The translations under genes were made by a program, and so were the position numbers. A stretch of 64,000 nt of DNA from contig JAILYB010000160.1 of assembly GCA_021437785.1 (NCBI GenBank), forward strand, positions 1,302,001 to 1,366,000, in the 5' to 3' direction. Position 1 is the stretch's first letter, and each line of letters begins with the position of its first letter. Positions 23,401 to 34,676 of this stretch are shown here, piece after piece. The notes below the pieces were generated by a model. The model was not told where the DNA came from, made no database searches, and worked only from the letters and a program-made list of their open reading frames with translations. Source of the stretch: Rhodomyrtus psidioides (lineage: Eukaryota > Streptophyta > Magnoliopsida > Myrtales > Myrtaceae).

Positions 23401-25258
23401 ATTCTGCATAAAACTAAAAAAGGCAACTGTACTGAACATGGCAGTGTGTAATTAGGAAGTCCAAATAGGGATTCATATTTCAGTTCAGACAGGAGACTTC
23501 CAATAGAACGGTCATAATGCACTCAAAAGAAGAAAAAGGACACTGAGAATGAACACTGAAGCTACAAATTCTGCATAAAACTAAAAAAGGCAACTGAACT
23601 GAACATGGCAGTGTGTAATTAGCAAGTCCAAATAGGGATTCATATAACATCTGTATGCAATAGGCAACTTGATCTAACACATTCACAGAAACATACATGC
23701 AAATAATTTCCGGATGCTATAGGATTACCATAGCCATAATTTCAAATAGAATTAAAAAAAGCGTCATTGTATCTTACATGATGTCCTTTGGGTGATGTTC
23801 CATGACCGACCACTGTAGATAGAACCTTTTGAAGTATATGAGAGCTGTTGCCTGTCAAAAGCGCAATCCAAAATTCAAATAAGAATTTTACTCTCTAATC
23901 ACATCCATGTTAGCTGCTATTGTTACACTGCACAGAAGGAAATCGTACCTGAACTTTATGTGGAAAGTAAAAGGCTCCACAAACTTCTCGAAGTTTATTT
24001 TCATAGAACATCCTCAAAAACTGTTCTTCCTCAATATTAAGTGGTTTTGGACGGGAATGCTTGTCTGTTGAGAGTAGAAAAAAAATTAGGCAGTAGCTTG
24101 CTGCATTCACACCACTGTGAGAGAATGTTGGCCAAACAATCGCCACCAGGAAAACAATTGAAAGAGTTATAGCTGTGTAAAAGGAAAGAGATTACCATTC
24201 GAATTAACTTGAGCCTCACGGTATAGCAACGTACCATCGACATCTACTTCCATGCGTGTCGCTCCATACTTCACATCATATCAGCAAATTCCATCAGTAA
24301 ACACGTAAAGGTTTCATGGCCTTTATATTTGAAGGGACTCGGAACAATTGAAAAAGCAGGAGAAAACATGACAACGAGACATCTATGGCATCCAACTGTA
24401 GTTCAGCATAATCAATCAAGAATTCAAGACCAATTGTTAAATGAGCTTAACTCAAAAGTGCATGGGCAAGTTTCTGAGCTAAAGGCCAGGTAACAAAGAA
24501 GGTCCCCTGTCAAGCACTCTCTTCTTTCGTACTTAAACAAGAAGAAAATAACTCCTTTTGCTTCCCTAGAAGTACGATGCATAAGATATCTGAATATTAT
24601 CTCATAAGCAAAGAAAAGTAGTCACAAATCCAACATTCGCCAATCTCCCGCGTACTTCACACGGCGCTCTTCTAGGACCAAGCAGGGACCAATGAAAACT
24701 CAAAGCTAGTGAATCGAAATTGCAGAACCAAAAACTGTCCCAATCAATATGCAAATGCCATCCGATCAGGAGACACGGGGTGATGAAGACCCAGAGATGA
24801 CAAAGAAGAACTCCGAACCTTCTCGAGAGTTTGTATCGCTCTCTGATTAGCAGCCCAGTACTTTTCAGCCTGCATCAGCACAAAATATTTCATTTTACTC
24901 ACTCATCCAAAAAGAGGAATGTACATATTAGAACCCAGAAATTGATATCCACCACGAATGATCACATATAACCATGCAACTCTCATAGCTCATCAGCAGA
25001 TTGCATATTCTTGTCTTACAAGACGCTGAAAATCATGCAGGTGATTTCCCAGTTCGAAATTCCTTCAGCTTCTTCAAATCAATCGCTTCAAGCAGCATAT
25101 CAATAAACAGAACCCGCTTTTCTCCGCAGCTAAACGGAGTGTACAGGTGAAATTTTTCCAATTTTTCGATCTCAAATTGAGAATATTAGAGAATTTACCA
25201 GATCATGAGGAGTGAATATCCACTTGGCTCGGTGAGTTGAGGTCTGGAAATCTGCCAT
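20481..25258 (-). CDS. CYCH: Cyclin H (CDK-activating kinase subunit), 13 coding exons
   Basis: Minus-strand gene of 13 coding exons: 25199-25258, 24819-24869, 24196-24268, 23949-24064, 23778-23851, 23169-23289, 23020-23088, 22866-22907, 21650-21718, 21129-21187, 20890-20974, 20632-20720 and 20481-20535. The joined length is 963 bases, or 320 residues plus stop, close to the usual plant cyclin H (about 330). The N-terminus MADFQTSTHRAKWIFTPHDL is characteristic of the family. The first cyclin fold spans about residues 70-165 with AACKIEENHVS at 131-141. The second continues through EFDLIVYAPYRSIEGF and MLTDAPLLFPPGQLALAAL. The C-terminus is Lys-rich (KKRDKKSKHKSK). Cyclin H binds CDKD kinases and MAT1 in the CDK-activating kinase of TFIIH, in the nucleus, acting in cell cycle and RNA polymerase II transcription. 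All introns are GT-AG except intron 6, which must be GC-AG. No frame break is seen. Confidence 0.93.
23167..23168 (-). other. GC splice donor of cyclin H intron 6
   Basis: Exon 6 must end ...GTTCTTCAG with the intron starting GCATGG, because only this joins in frame to exon 7 (AGTTTAGAGTTTGATC, read SLEFD). The nearest GT, five bases further on, would create a TGA at the junction. Confidence 0.75.
23314..23647. repeat. 167 bp tandem duplication in cyclin H intron 5
   Basis: The segment starting CAGTTCAGACAGGAGACTTC at 23314 is repeated from 23481 with the same order and only a few differences (for example ACCGAG against ACTGAG). It lies wholly in the intron before exon 6. Confidence 0.9.
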
Positions 25259-25288
25259 TACGACCACGATCAACCTTCGGGGGTTTTA

Positions 25289-25681
25289 GGCTGCGTTTGG
25301 AAAGGCTTTTGGGGAAAGCCTTTGGGAAAATGCAAATGCCTTTAGTCTGAAGGGATTTGATGAAAAGCAAAAGCTGTTTGGTAAAACTGTAATTGAAAAG
25401 TGCCTCGAGAAGAAAGTTTGGGAAAATGCTGTTTGGTAAACATATATTTAGAAAGTCATTTAATGTGACATATTTAGATTTTTTTTTATTTGAATTTGTT
25501 TAAATTTGGAAAAAGAAAACAATGACTGCCACGCTTATATGTTTGCATGAGAATAATGTAAAAAAGACCCCACGCGAGCTTGAGAGGCAACCGCGCGAGA
25601 TTCAAGCTCGAGAGCCGAGCCTCGGGATTCCACATAGAGCGACACTTGAGAACCTCCGGAAGAGAAGAGACCAAACGCAGC
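25289..25681. mobile_element. Short TIR element 30 bp upstream of cyclin H ATG
   Basis: The left end GGCTGCGTTTGGAAAGGCTT and the right end CCAAACGCAGC are inverted copies. The left 100 bases match the right end of the element at 32903-34190 in reverse complement (AAAATGCAAATGCCTTTAGT, TTTGATGAAA). TTA precedes the left end, but no clean duplication is seen on the right. No transposase. It replaces the ancestral upstream sequence that is preserved at 27870. Confidence 0.6.
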
Positions 25682-25689
25682 AGTTCGTT

Positions 25690-26249
25690 CTTTGTACACA
25701 ATCACTTACAATTTTTTCGCAACATATCATTTGAGCAAATCACGTTTAATTTGAGAAATTGGCTCGAGTTATTCGGTGCACTTATTCATATGGCTCATTT
25801 CTTTATTGGAGATGGACAACACTAGCAATGAGAATAGAAGCTCGGTTGTTCGCGCTTTATAAGAAGCAGAAACAACAACAAAATGCGAATTTGCTGGACA
25901 CTATTAGCAATGCTCAAACGATTTCATACGGACAAGGCAACCCGATTGAGTAGCCAATTATTCAGATCCATGTCTTTCTCTTGGACAGTATGGTCAATTA
26001 CACATTCATGAACATGATTAGTAATCAATCCTAATTAACCATGGTCCAATGACTGGACTGCTAAGTTCTTCAAACAGAGCACAGAAGACCGTGAGGGTTA
26101 CATTTCAGAACCTTTTATTCTTAGCGCCGATATGTCATATGGGTAGCCACCAGAGAAGAATACAAGAATGATAAGGTTAGCCAAAGCATCGAGGGATCAC
26201 CGCAAGACAATGTATGCATGCTAGATAAATGAATGGGAAGGCCTACAGA
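25690..26249. other. No recognisable gene
   Basis: Mixed-composition sequence between the TIR element and the PII remnant. Small ORFs on the plus strand have no family likeness. Confidence 0.4.
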
Positions 26250-27175
26250 AAATTTTACACTTCGCCAATCTCCCCTGTTCTTGCCTCCTCAATTATTTTG
26301 TCAATTACTGCTTCCACCTAAGGAAGAGTAATCATGGAACTGATGAGATCACACCGCCAGAAACCAAAGTTGTTTCAGCACACTAGGCAACAATGCAAAA
26401 TATACACGTCACAAATATGCTCCTCATGTTCTATCATACCGCCACAAGTGCAATTTCTGAAATTCAAAGAAAGAGGAAAAATGTGGGAAATTTGCTCCAA
26501 TAACTTACTGAGGAAACTTGAGGGATACGCCAAGGCCTGTGTCATTCCGAATTCATCCATCAAAAAGAAGGAAAAAACCAACTGAACTTCTTTCGATTGG
26601 GCTTTTTGTTCAAGTATAGCGGAAAGCACGTTCATTTGCAGCATGCAAGAATGCAATCACAGCCCAATTTTACAATAAGAAGGAGAATCGAGAAGCATAC
26701 CTTAGAATCGCTTCTATTTTGTAGAATTTGACCTCTGGAAAAGTACTCTGAACGAACAAAGAAAGAACACATAAACCATCATTCCAACAAGAAGCCCAGA
26801 CCAATCATGGAATATCACAACGACCAAATAATCGAAACCCATTTTCCCCACGAACCTGTGGCGCTGCTCTCGGCTCTGATAACGGGAAGAGCCGAGGCAT
26901 TTCTAGCGCTATTAATCTTCCCACTGAGCCAATGGGATCGCCCCGGGTGGGGCACCGCTACTGGCGATCTGACAAGTACACACACAAAGGGGGGAGCGAG
27001 ACTCACCCAGGTTTCGCCGGCCAATCGGCCAGCGAGGGGTGGCGGCTGGGTTGCGCGGGCCCAGGCTGAGGCCAGAGATCGAGAGAGGTCCGACGATGAC
27101 GGTTGCGGCGGCTCGAGAGCGCGACAGCGCCGTGCGGGCGAGAAGAGGAAAGAGAGGCGGGAGAGACCTGGGAGG
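26250..27175 (-). pseudogene. GLB1: Decayed PII signalling protein gene (GLB1-like)
   Basis: Exon-like blocks with splice signals lie in order on the minus strand. 26856-26968 reads SARNASALPVIRAESSAT, like the end of a chloroplast transit peptide. 26701-26747 reads FPEVKFYKIEAIL. 26509-26536 completes RPWRIPQVSS. About 26250-26317 reads VEAVIDKIIEEARTGEIG. Together these follow the order of plant PII proteins (FYKVEAI, RPWR, ARTGEIG). PII is a trimeric plastid sensor of 2-oxoglutarate and ATP that activates N-acetylglutamate kinase. It is broken here: exon 26701-26747 has one extra base after GAGTAC; the middle exons with the T-loop are absent between 26508 and 26318; a frame break follows GEIG; and no ATG exists in the GC-rich first-exon region (27040-27175). 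A lost start at ACG is possible but unproven. Confidence 0.7.
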
Positions 27176-27600
27176 AGAGGGAGGGGAATTATAAAAAAAA
27201 TTGTGAGGACAAATTTAAGGTCAAGGTCACGATCATACTTGTCAGTGTTGTCACTGCCAAGAGCTCAAATCCGTAGAAGAGTGTCGACTCCAACTCGACC
27301 GGCGACTGTACTAACCCGAATTGATTGTTCGAATGAGTTTCTATAAATTGGCAAGATATGGCTACACGAGGATGGCATTCTGCTTCAGTTTTTAGCTGTG
27401 AATTGGGCTTTCTATACCCCGTCTCGCTATCTGAAGACCCATACGGGCCCAAAGGCCCACAAGGGAGCGAAGGCGGGCCTCCTTATAGGCCCAAATACGT
27501 CTGCATTACCACATTCACACTTCACGGTGCCTTTGGGGTGAACAATAAACAAGACAAATGTCCGTCGGGAATCATGGAGAGTTTGTCTTATGAAATCTCC

Positions 27601-27872
27601 TACAAGACGCTGAAAATCATGCAAGTGATTTCCCAGTTCGAAATTCCTTCAGCTTCTTCAAATCAATCGCTTCAAGCAACATATCAATCAACGGGACCCG
27701 CATTTCTCCACAGCTAAACGGAGTGTGCAGCTGAAATTTTTCCAATTTTCCGATCTCAAATCGAGGATATTCGAGAAATTGCCAGATCATGAGGAGTGAA
27801 CATCCACTGGGCTCGTTGAGTCGAGGTCTTGAAATCCGCCATTACGACCACGATCAACCTTCGGGGGTTTTT
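27601..27872 (-). pseudogene. Partial duplicate of cyclin H exon 1 and flanks
   Basis: About 272 bases match 25017-25290 with some 20 differences. The copy covers part of intron 1, all of exon 1 and about 30 bases of upstream sequence. Its exon reads MADFKTSTQRAQWMFTPHDL, still open. The splice donor after it reads GCAATT instead of GTAAAT, and no further cyclin H exon follows to the left, so it cannot give a product. The upstream side runs on without the TIR insertion seen at 25289, so it may preserve the older promoter context. Confidence 0.85.
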
Positions 27873-29373
27873 AGAGAGGGGAGAAGAATGAAAAATCCAA
27901 AACCCATTTCGCTCCTGCTCAGCTGATTACATAAAACGCATTCGGTCGACCCGGAAAGAACTGATCGGCTCTGGCCCAACAAATGCAAATTGGCTTTTTT
28001 AAGTCTCATCTTGGGCCTGTGAAAGCCCATTAACGACTCGACCATTCTCTCTTATTGGATTGGGCCTTGATACAAAATTTTGAAATGAAATACTTCTATG
28101 TAGCCACGTGCTTGTCATGTGACATGGCACCTGACATTGTGAACCAATAATCTGACTAGATTTCGACATGGAATTCCAATTTTAATTTTATGCGAAGCTA
28201 TGGAATTCTATTCTATTTGGGGTCGCCACTAGTCTATTGGAGCAGATTTTTTTTTTTTTGGGTCTAATATTGGGGCAGGTTAGAAGCCATAGAAAATGTG
28301 GAGGACATTCTATTTCTTACGAACCGAATATTTTAGGGCTGGGGGGCGTCCTAGCGGTACCTCGACTTCATTTGTTTTAAAAGAGAGTGACGAGTTACCA
28401 GAGTGACAAAATTAGGTGTCCACATTGCTCAAGGCTAGAGAATAGCAATGGTCATGTGTAATGCAATCTATGACGGCTTGCTTATTAAACTTGTTCCTAC
28501 AAACCATATCAAATTGGCAATGGATTGACCTGCTTATTAAACTCGCTATTACTTAGGGGTGAGTGGTTCCAGATTTTTTTATAGTTTCCACTTGGAACCT
28601 AGAATCCATCCGCTATAATAGGTTCCTCATTTTTTGGAACCTAGAACCTATCCTGCATATCCTGGAACTTACCTTGTCACATATTCCAGGGTACCGGGGA
28701 ACCTGTCAATTTCAGTTTGTTCTATAGTTTTTTTTTTCATACTTAGTTAAGCAAAATGAGAGTGAGCCTAACAACGAAAATGAAAGCATCTCATCTTTCA
28801 ATAGTAACAATCCATCATAAAAGATGAACACGTAGAGTAAAATAAACCACAATCAAGGTTAGTTAAAAGGAGAGTATGCTACAAAAGGATTTACCAGAAA
28901 CAAGCATCAAAAGAAACTAAGGAGTGCAGAGACAAAATGCTCCAGTTGAATGGCTCCATATCCATCTATAAATTCAGAGAAGGAATGAGCTTGAGAAACA
29001 TAAACTAACTTCGCATGGATTGAACAATGCACGGTCCAAAGTTCGGGCTTCGCATTCACATGAGAAGAAAAAACAGAGAAGACCGTAGCTAAAATTGGTT
29101 GATATAAAAAAGGGTCGGTAACCAAGGGAATGAAAGTCGTAACTCAATTAAAATATTGTTAAATGTTGAAAAAAAATATATGGTGATTAGTAACTCAAAT
29201 GAGAATTAGTAATCCAAAATTAGTTGATATTTTAATCGTAAAAGAGTTAGCAAATAACACAAAGATATTTGACAATTTCATGTAATAATTGGTAAACATA
29301 GGGCGTTGGTAAGAAATGTAAAAGATATGATTTTTTTTTTGTCAAAGGTGAGAAAAATTGGTAATTAAAAAAT
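27873..29373. other. No recognisable gene; decayed repeats
   Basis: 28200-28420 has spaced motifs (GGGGTCGCCACTAGTC, GTCCTAGCGGTACCT) that recall a minus-oriented Tat-like LTR tail but are too decayed to be sure. 28560-28710 carries a repeated GGAACCTAGAA/GGTTCC pattern of a dispersed repeat. The rest is AT-rich. Confidence 0.35.
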
Positions 29374-31615
29374 GGCAAAAGGACGTCTGGAGTGCCAATA
29401 TTTGTGTACAGCGCTCACTTTAATGCCAATATTTTTTGTTACTTAGGTGTCAAATCGGAGAAAAAACGATCATTTAAGTGCCAATTTCGGCCAAACAGTA
29501 CACGTGGCTTTTTTTCCATAATTTTTTAGTATTACATGGCATTTTTTTTAAAATCAACCCCCATGGCATCCACTTGGAGTCCATGTGGCATCCACATGCA
29601 CTATTTAACTTTAAAATATTTTTTTTAAATTAAAATTAAACAAAAAATAACTTAACAAATAAAATAAAAAACAAGAAAAAAAAAAAACAAAAGCAGTTGC
29701 AGCGGCGAGGGTTGTGAGCCCTCGCTGCCACTGCCCTACTATCGTCGGCTCGGCGACCCCTCTCAGGCGTTCCCCACCCTCGACGGCCATGGCCGGCAAT
29801 GGTAGCGCTGCGGTGGCAAGGGCTCACAGCCCTCATCGCTTCTACTTTCCCTTCCTTTTTTTTTTTAGTTTTTTTAGTTCATTTTTAAGGTTTTTAATAG
29901 GCAGAAGGACAGCAGAAGTGCCAATATTTGTGTACGGCGCTCACTTTAGTGCCAATTTTTTTCGTCGGCTCACTTAAGTGCCAATATTTATCTTCGGCGA
30001 TCACTTTAGTGCCAATTCCGGCCAAAAACGATTAGTTTAGTGCCAATTCCGACCAAACAATACACGTGTCATTTTTTATTAATTTTTTAATATTACGTGT
30101 CAATTTAAAAAAAAAACAAATACACGTGGATGCCACGTGGATTTTCAACGCCATTACAAGAGTTATTATTTTTTTAAATTAAACTTAAGCTGTAAAATAC
30201 CCTACAATTTTTTTTTTAAAAAGCTTCTCTGTTGCAGCGGCGAGGGCGTGACCCTCGCCGCCCCCGCCATCGGCGGCAATGGCCGGCAAGGGGTGGGGGA
30301 TGGCCGAGGGGGGTCGCCAGGGCCGGGCGACCCCCGTCGAGGCCTCGCTTGGGTCAGCGACGGCGCGGCTGGGTGGGGCGACGAGCAGATCTGGTGGAGT
30401 CATCACTGGCTGAGGTGGAGGATTGCGCGACCTCAACTGGTTGCGGCTGTGTAGCCCGAGGCTCACGGGTCGAGGTCGCGGTCGCGGTGGTCGGGGTGGA
30501 GTGGAGGAGCGTCGAGGCGACAACCGGCTCGTGGGTGGCTGGTGAAATGCTGTCCAACTGAAACAGAGAAGGGTGGAGCTTGCAGATTTCAGAGCTCTCG
30601 AGCTCGGATCTAGCGATGACGGGAATACGAGTAGCCACGGGGCTGAGCTCAGGTCGACGCTGTAGAGAACAGCGGGCCGACGGCGAGAACGGCTGGCAGC
30701 GGCGGTTGCTTGAGTCGGCGTCGAGGCTCGACAACGACTAGACAAAGGAGGTCGAGCTGCAGATCAGGGTCCTTGGGTCTCGTAGATCCCGAGTCAAGGA
30801 AGCCGACGACGACTCAGGATGGTGGTGGCGACGGCTGAGACCTGGTGGATGGGCGGATGGCACAGAACAGAGGTCGTGGTCGCGTGGTGTGGGTGTCGGC
30901 CACTAGATCCTCGCGACTCGCAGCTGGAAAGGAACGACGAGCGGCGGAAGCTCAGGAACAGCTAGGTGGTGGTCGTGCCGAGTCTGGTGCAGGCGTCGGG
31001 CTCGGCTCGGATCTGTGGGTCTCGGCCAGCGGCGACTCGGGCTGACGGGCGGAGCTCGAGCGACTGGGCTGGCGGAGCTGGGGTCTCGGGTCCGTCGAGG
31101 CTCGGGAAAGAGACAGGCGACGACTCTACTGGGACGACGGCTGGCGCGGCTGAGCTGCGAGGTGGCTGCGGATCAGACAAGACGGCTGCTCGGCCAAAAC
31201 AAAGAAGAAAATAGAAGAAATGAGGAAGAAGATGATGAATAGGAGGTGGAGCGTCGGAGATAAGGGGCCCCACAACATTTTTAAAGATCCACTACATATC
31301 TTAAGCTTAATATTAAGTTTTTTAATATTAAGTATTTAACTGATTTTTAATTTATTTTTTTTTCTGACGTGGTAGCTCCGGCGAGCCACGTAGGCGCCAC
31401 ATATGCTTTCCGACAAGCCACGCTGGACTTGGCACTTAAATGATCGTTTTTTTTTTAAATTGGCACTTAAGTGAGTTGACGAAAAAAATTAGTACTAAAG
31501 TGAGCGCCGTACACAAATATTGGCACTTCTGTTGGCACTTAAGTAATAAAAAAAAATATTGGCACTAAAGTGAGCATCATACACAAATTTTGACAATTTT
31601 AGTATTTTTTTTGCC
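29374..31615. mobile_element. Outer long-TIR (Mutator-like) element
   Basis: The left end GGCAAAAGGACGTCTGGAGT... and the right end ...AGTATTTTTTTTGCC are inverted copies. They continue as TTGTGTA(C/T)(A/G)(G/A)(C/T)GCTCACTTTA(A/G)TGCC and a TTACTTAAGTGCC segment. The flanks TTAAAAAAT and TAAAAATAT are a near-match 9 bp duplication. No transposase is visible, so it is non-autonomous. A second element sits inside it. Confidence 0.65.
29900..31531. mobile_element. Inner long-TIR element nested in the outer one
   Basis: Left end GGCAGAAGGACAGCAGAAGT, then GCCAATATTTGTGTACGGCG. The right end is the inverted AGCGCCGTACACAAATATTG then GCACTTCTG. TIRs extend about 130 bases and contain repeated (C/T)ACTTTAGTGCCAAT. 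The interior (30230-31260) is GC-rich with overlapping ORFs on both strands rich in Arg, Ser, Pro and Ala. I recognise no protein there; captured GC-rich gene DNA is possible. Confidence 0.6.
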
Positions 31616-32899
31616 TAAAAATATCAAACAAAGATCCATAAACAAACTTGAAACTAGTTGATATCTTAATAGAAGAATTGGTAATCACTATAATTGAAGT
31701 TAAGAATTACTAAAGAAAGTTGGTATATTAAAAAAGTTGGTAAAGTAAGGTAACAAAAGAAGTGATTTAATAAAAAAAATTGATAAATTGACCAAAAAAA
31801 AACATTAATGAGTTATTCAAAGGAGTTGGTAAGTCAAAATTAATTGACAAAAAGTCGGTAAATTTTTATCATAGAGCTGATAAATCAAGAGAAGGAGAAA
31901 TAAAAACTAGACAACTGTTAAGAGTTGTTCATGGGAGGCCGGAGGAGAGAGAAGATCGCGCACTGTTGCTGGCCTTTCTCCTTCATGCATCACAAGCCCC
32001 AGAGAACCAATACTGATCCAACTTCGACGCAACGCGCACACGTTGCATCATCGAAAATGGATTGAACAATCCTATTCCAACTTCGACGTTGCGTCGCCTT
32101 GAATTACTCTTGTTTCCCCTTACGGATTGCTTGCCTCGAAAATGGATTGTACAATGCACAACACTGTACTCTCTAAGTCCTCTTTTTTGTCGGAATTAAA
32201 CTTTATTTATACTTAAAGAGTTCTAAGAAAACAAGTCCAAAGACGGGGCATCCAAACAAAGTAAGTCCCATAGGTAATCGCCTCTGTTTATTTTTCAAAG
32301 TTCATAATTAATGATATTTATTGTCATTGTTGATGCCTGTGAGTTTATATGACATTTATGCATATTAATGCTGAGTGTGTTATGTTAAGAATGTATGTTG
32401 GATAGATGAGATATTAACCCACTCACACATGTAATCGCCTCTGTTTATTTTGTGATAAATAAAGATGAGACAATTTTAAGCTCATTATCTAGGTGATAAT
32501 TGAGAGCTCAAGCTTAAAGTACAGATGTCGCCTTAACAGAGTGTTAAGATGAGATCATAATGTTTATTATGTCCGAAAGTGAAATAGCCTACACATTTTT
32601 CTTTATCTATCTTTAAATGCCAGATATGAGTTATAACGGATTCTTTTGAATATAGTAGGTTTGTGAACTCAAGTTAGACATTGGGTATGTCTGAACTAAC
32701 ATATGTACGGTATTAAGTGGAAAGACATACGCTCTATTAAGTGGTAATACATATTTCATACTACGTATGCATGAGACGACCAATAAGAATTGGCGGAAGT
32801 TTTAACCTCAACTTTCACTCTTGAGGAAAAAAAGTTCCTCAAATTTGTTCTTTCATGACTTTTACTTGTTCTCAAGATTTCTATTTAGTGTTCGCTATC
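31616..32899. other. No recognisable gene
   Basis: AT-rich sequence, with a somewhat less AT-rich patch at 31920-32160 that has no ORF of note. GTAATCGCCTCTGTTTATTT appears twice (near 32275 and 32431), a small internal duplication. Confidence 0.4.
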
Positions 32900-32902
32900 T
32901 TA

Positions 32903-34190
32903 GGGTGCGTTTGGGAATAGCATTCCCAAAGCCCCTTAGACCCCTAAAGCCCATTGGGGAAATGCAAATGACAAATATGGTGTTTGGCAATTTTTTTTTA
33001 AAACCCCTCTAGCTCAAAGTGAGCCTTGTGAAGGCTGAAACCCAAGGTAGCTTGAAGGCTGCCTTGGGCTTTCAGCATTCTCGGGTTGCAATCGTTACTG
33101 TTCATGGTGTCACTGTTCATCGTCTCTTCAAAATCCAGAATGCAACCAGCGCGGCGAGGCAAGGCGAGCACGACGACGTACAACCTCGACAGATCTGGCG
33201 AGGAACGACGTCGAGGCGCAGCGAGGCGGGGTTAGCGACGGCGAGACCTCGCCATGGCCAGACGAGGTCGTGCCTCGCCAGATCTGGGTGAGGCGCGACC
33301 TCGCCGAGGCTGGGCGTCCATGGCGTGCGCGATCGACTCTCTCTCTCGACGAGGGCTTCGGTGGCAAAACCTACAAGCGCGAGCGCGAATCCCAATCCTC
33401 CGCCGCAACCTCCGCAGGCGCCGATGGAGGCATCGCCATGGAAATCAACGACGCCCGCCCTCCGCATTCGAAGTAAACGGCAATCCCCTTGCTGGAGGAC
33501 CCCGATAGGCCGACCACTGCGTCGACGTTCTCCTTCGGGAGGCCGACCTACGACAAGGTGATCGTGGGGAGCGTGTCAGGGCAGAAGTGGAAGTATCCGC
33601 GGAGGCAACGGGCGTCCGTGGCGAGGGTGAGCGGGAAAGGGATGAGCTTGGAGGAGAGGGTGTACATGGAGAGGATGTCAGAGCTGAAGAAGGCGATAAG
33701 GGCAAACAAAGTGGAGAAGAGGAGGAAGAGGGAGAAGAAGCAAGAGAACATCCTGAATAGTGATGAAGCTGCAGAAGATCACCAACCCGGCGACCTCGAT
33801 GGTGTGAGGTGGTGTCGTGTGGTGGTTTCGAGCGTTCGGGTCTTGCATGGGGCCAAGACAAGGCTTGGATGTTGGAACTTCGCTTCAATGTTTCGTGTCA
33901 ACGTTTGCAGTCTTTCGCCCCGTCTCGGCGCTACCTCAGACGACGGTCGCCGGCAGCCGCGTGCCCTTCGCCGGCCGACGAAGGGTTTCAACTTTTCGGT
34001 TGGATAAAATGAAAAAAAAAGTGCCTTACATGTATAATTTTTCTAAACGCTATTTTACCCAAAGTTGCTTTGCAATGGGTTTTTAAGTTACGACTTATCA
34101 AACAACTTTTGCATTTCATCAAACCCTTTCAGACTAAAGGCATTTGCATTTTCCTAATGACTTTCCTCAAAAGTCTTTCCAAACGCACCT
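32903..34190. mobile_element. Pack-type TIR element (Harbinger-like ends)
   Basis: The left end GGGTGCGTTTGGGAAT and the reverse complement of the right end AGGTGCGTTTGGAAAG are inverted copies. They are flanked by TTA on both sides (32900-32902 and 34191-34193), the 3 bp target copy of PIF/Harbinger-type elements. No transposase. The GC-rich middle (33040-33990) contains host gene sequence. Confidence 0.65.
33438..33806 (+). pseudogene. Captured fragment of a CGR1-like rRNA-processing gene
   Basis: The frame from ATG 33438 reads MEINDARPPHSK and hits TAA at 33474. NPLAGGP can be read next in another frame. From 33520 the sequence reads FGRPTYDKVIVGSVSGQKWK, then YPRRQRASVARVSGKGMSLE and a Lys/Arg/Glu-rich helix (KKAIRANKVEKRRKREKKQE). 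After a frame change it reads KLQKITNPATS and stops. The SGxxWKxPRxRAS pattern, the charged coiled coil and KLQKITNP are what I know of plant CGR1/CCDC86-type nucleolar proteins, which act in pre-60S rRNA processing. Stops and at least two frameshifts make it a non-functional copy carried by the surrounding TIR element. Confidence 0.6.
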
Positions 34191-34193
34191 TTA

Positions 34194-34676
34194 GAGTATT
34201 GCCAATAGTCATGAGATTGATTCTATCTAGCGACATTTCTAGAAAAGCGAGCTAAACTGAGATTGAAAGGTTTACGGGAAGAGAAAGATCAATTTGTTTT
34301 AATGTCACATTCTATCTTTATGTTCAAAGGTCAACCGATTATGATTATTTGAGTTTAATCATAATTATGAATACAATGCATACGAAACACTTAAAGAAAT
34401 CAAGAGAGATATGATGTAAATGTGACTGATTGATTTTGAGTACTACATAATGGATCTATTCTGAGTTAATATGCCCACTTTGAACTTCTATATACTCCTA
34501 ACAGATGTACGGCAATGAGCTCTCGTAGTATGCTGATCGCAAGAATTATTTGTTGACATGAACTTTGCAGAAAAGAGAGAGAGAGTTATGTTTAACCCTT
34601 CATGGACAAGTGGGAGTTTTTGACCCTTTGTGGGCAAGTCAGAGTTATGAATAGCCCATCATGGGCGAGTGGGAGA
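34194..34676. other. No gene; short retroelement-like tail
   Basis: 34560-34676 has three spaced copies of TGGGCGAGT/TGGGCAAGTC-type units before the gypsy LTR. Otherwise featureless AT-rich sequence. Confidence 0.4.

Noticed and set aside
30185..30745. 186-codon minus-strand ORF in the long-TIR element
   Set aside because: GC-rich sequence is open in many overlapping frames. No motif or homology is recognisable.
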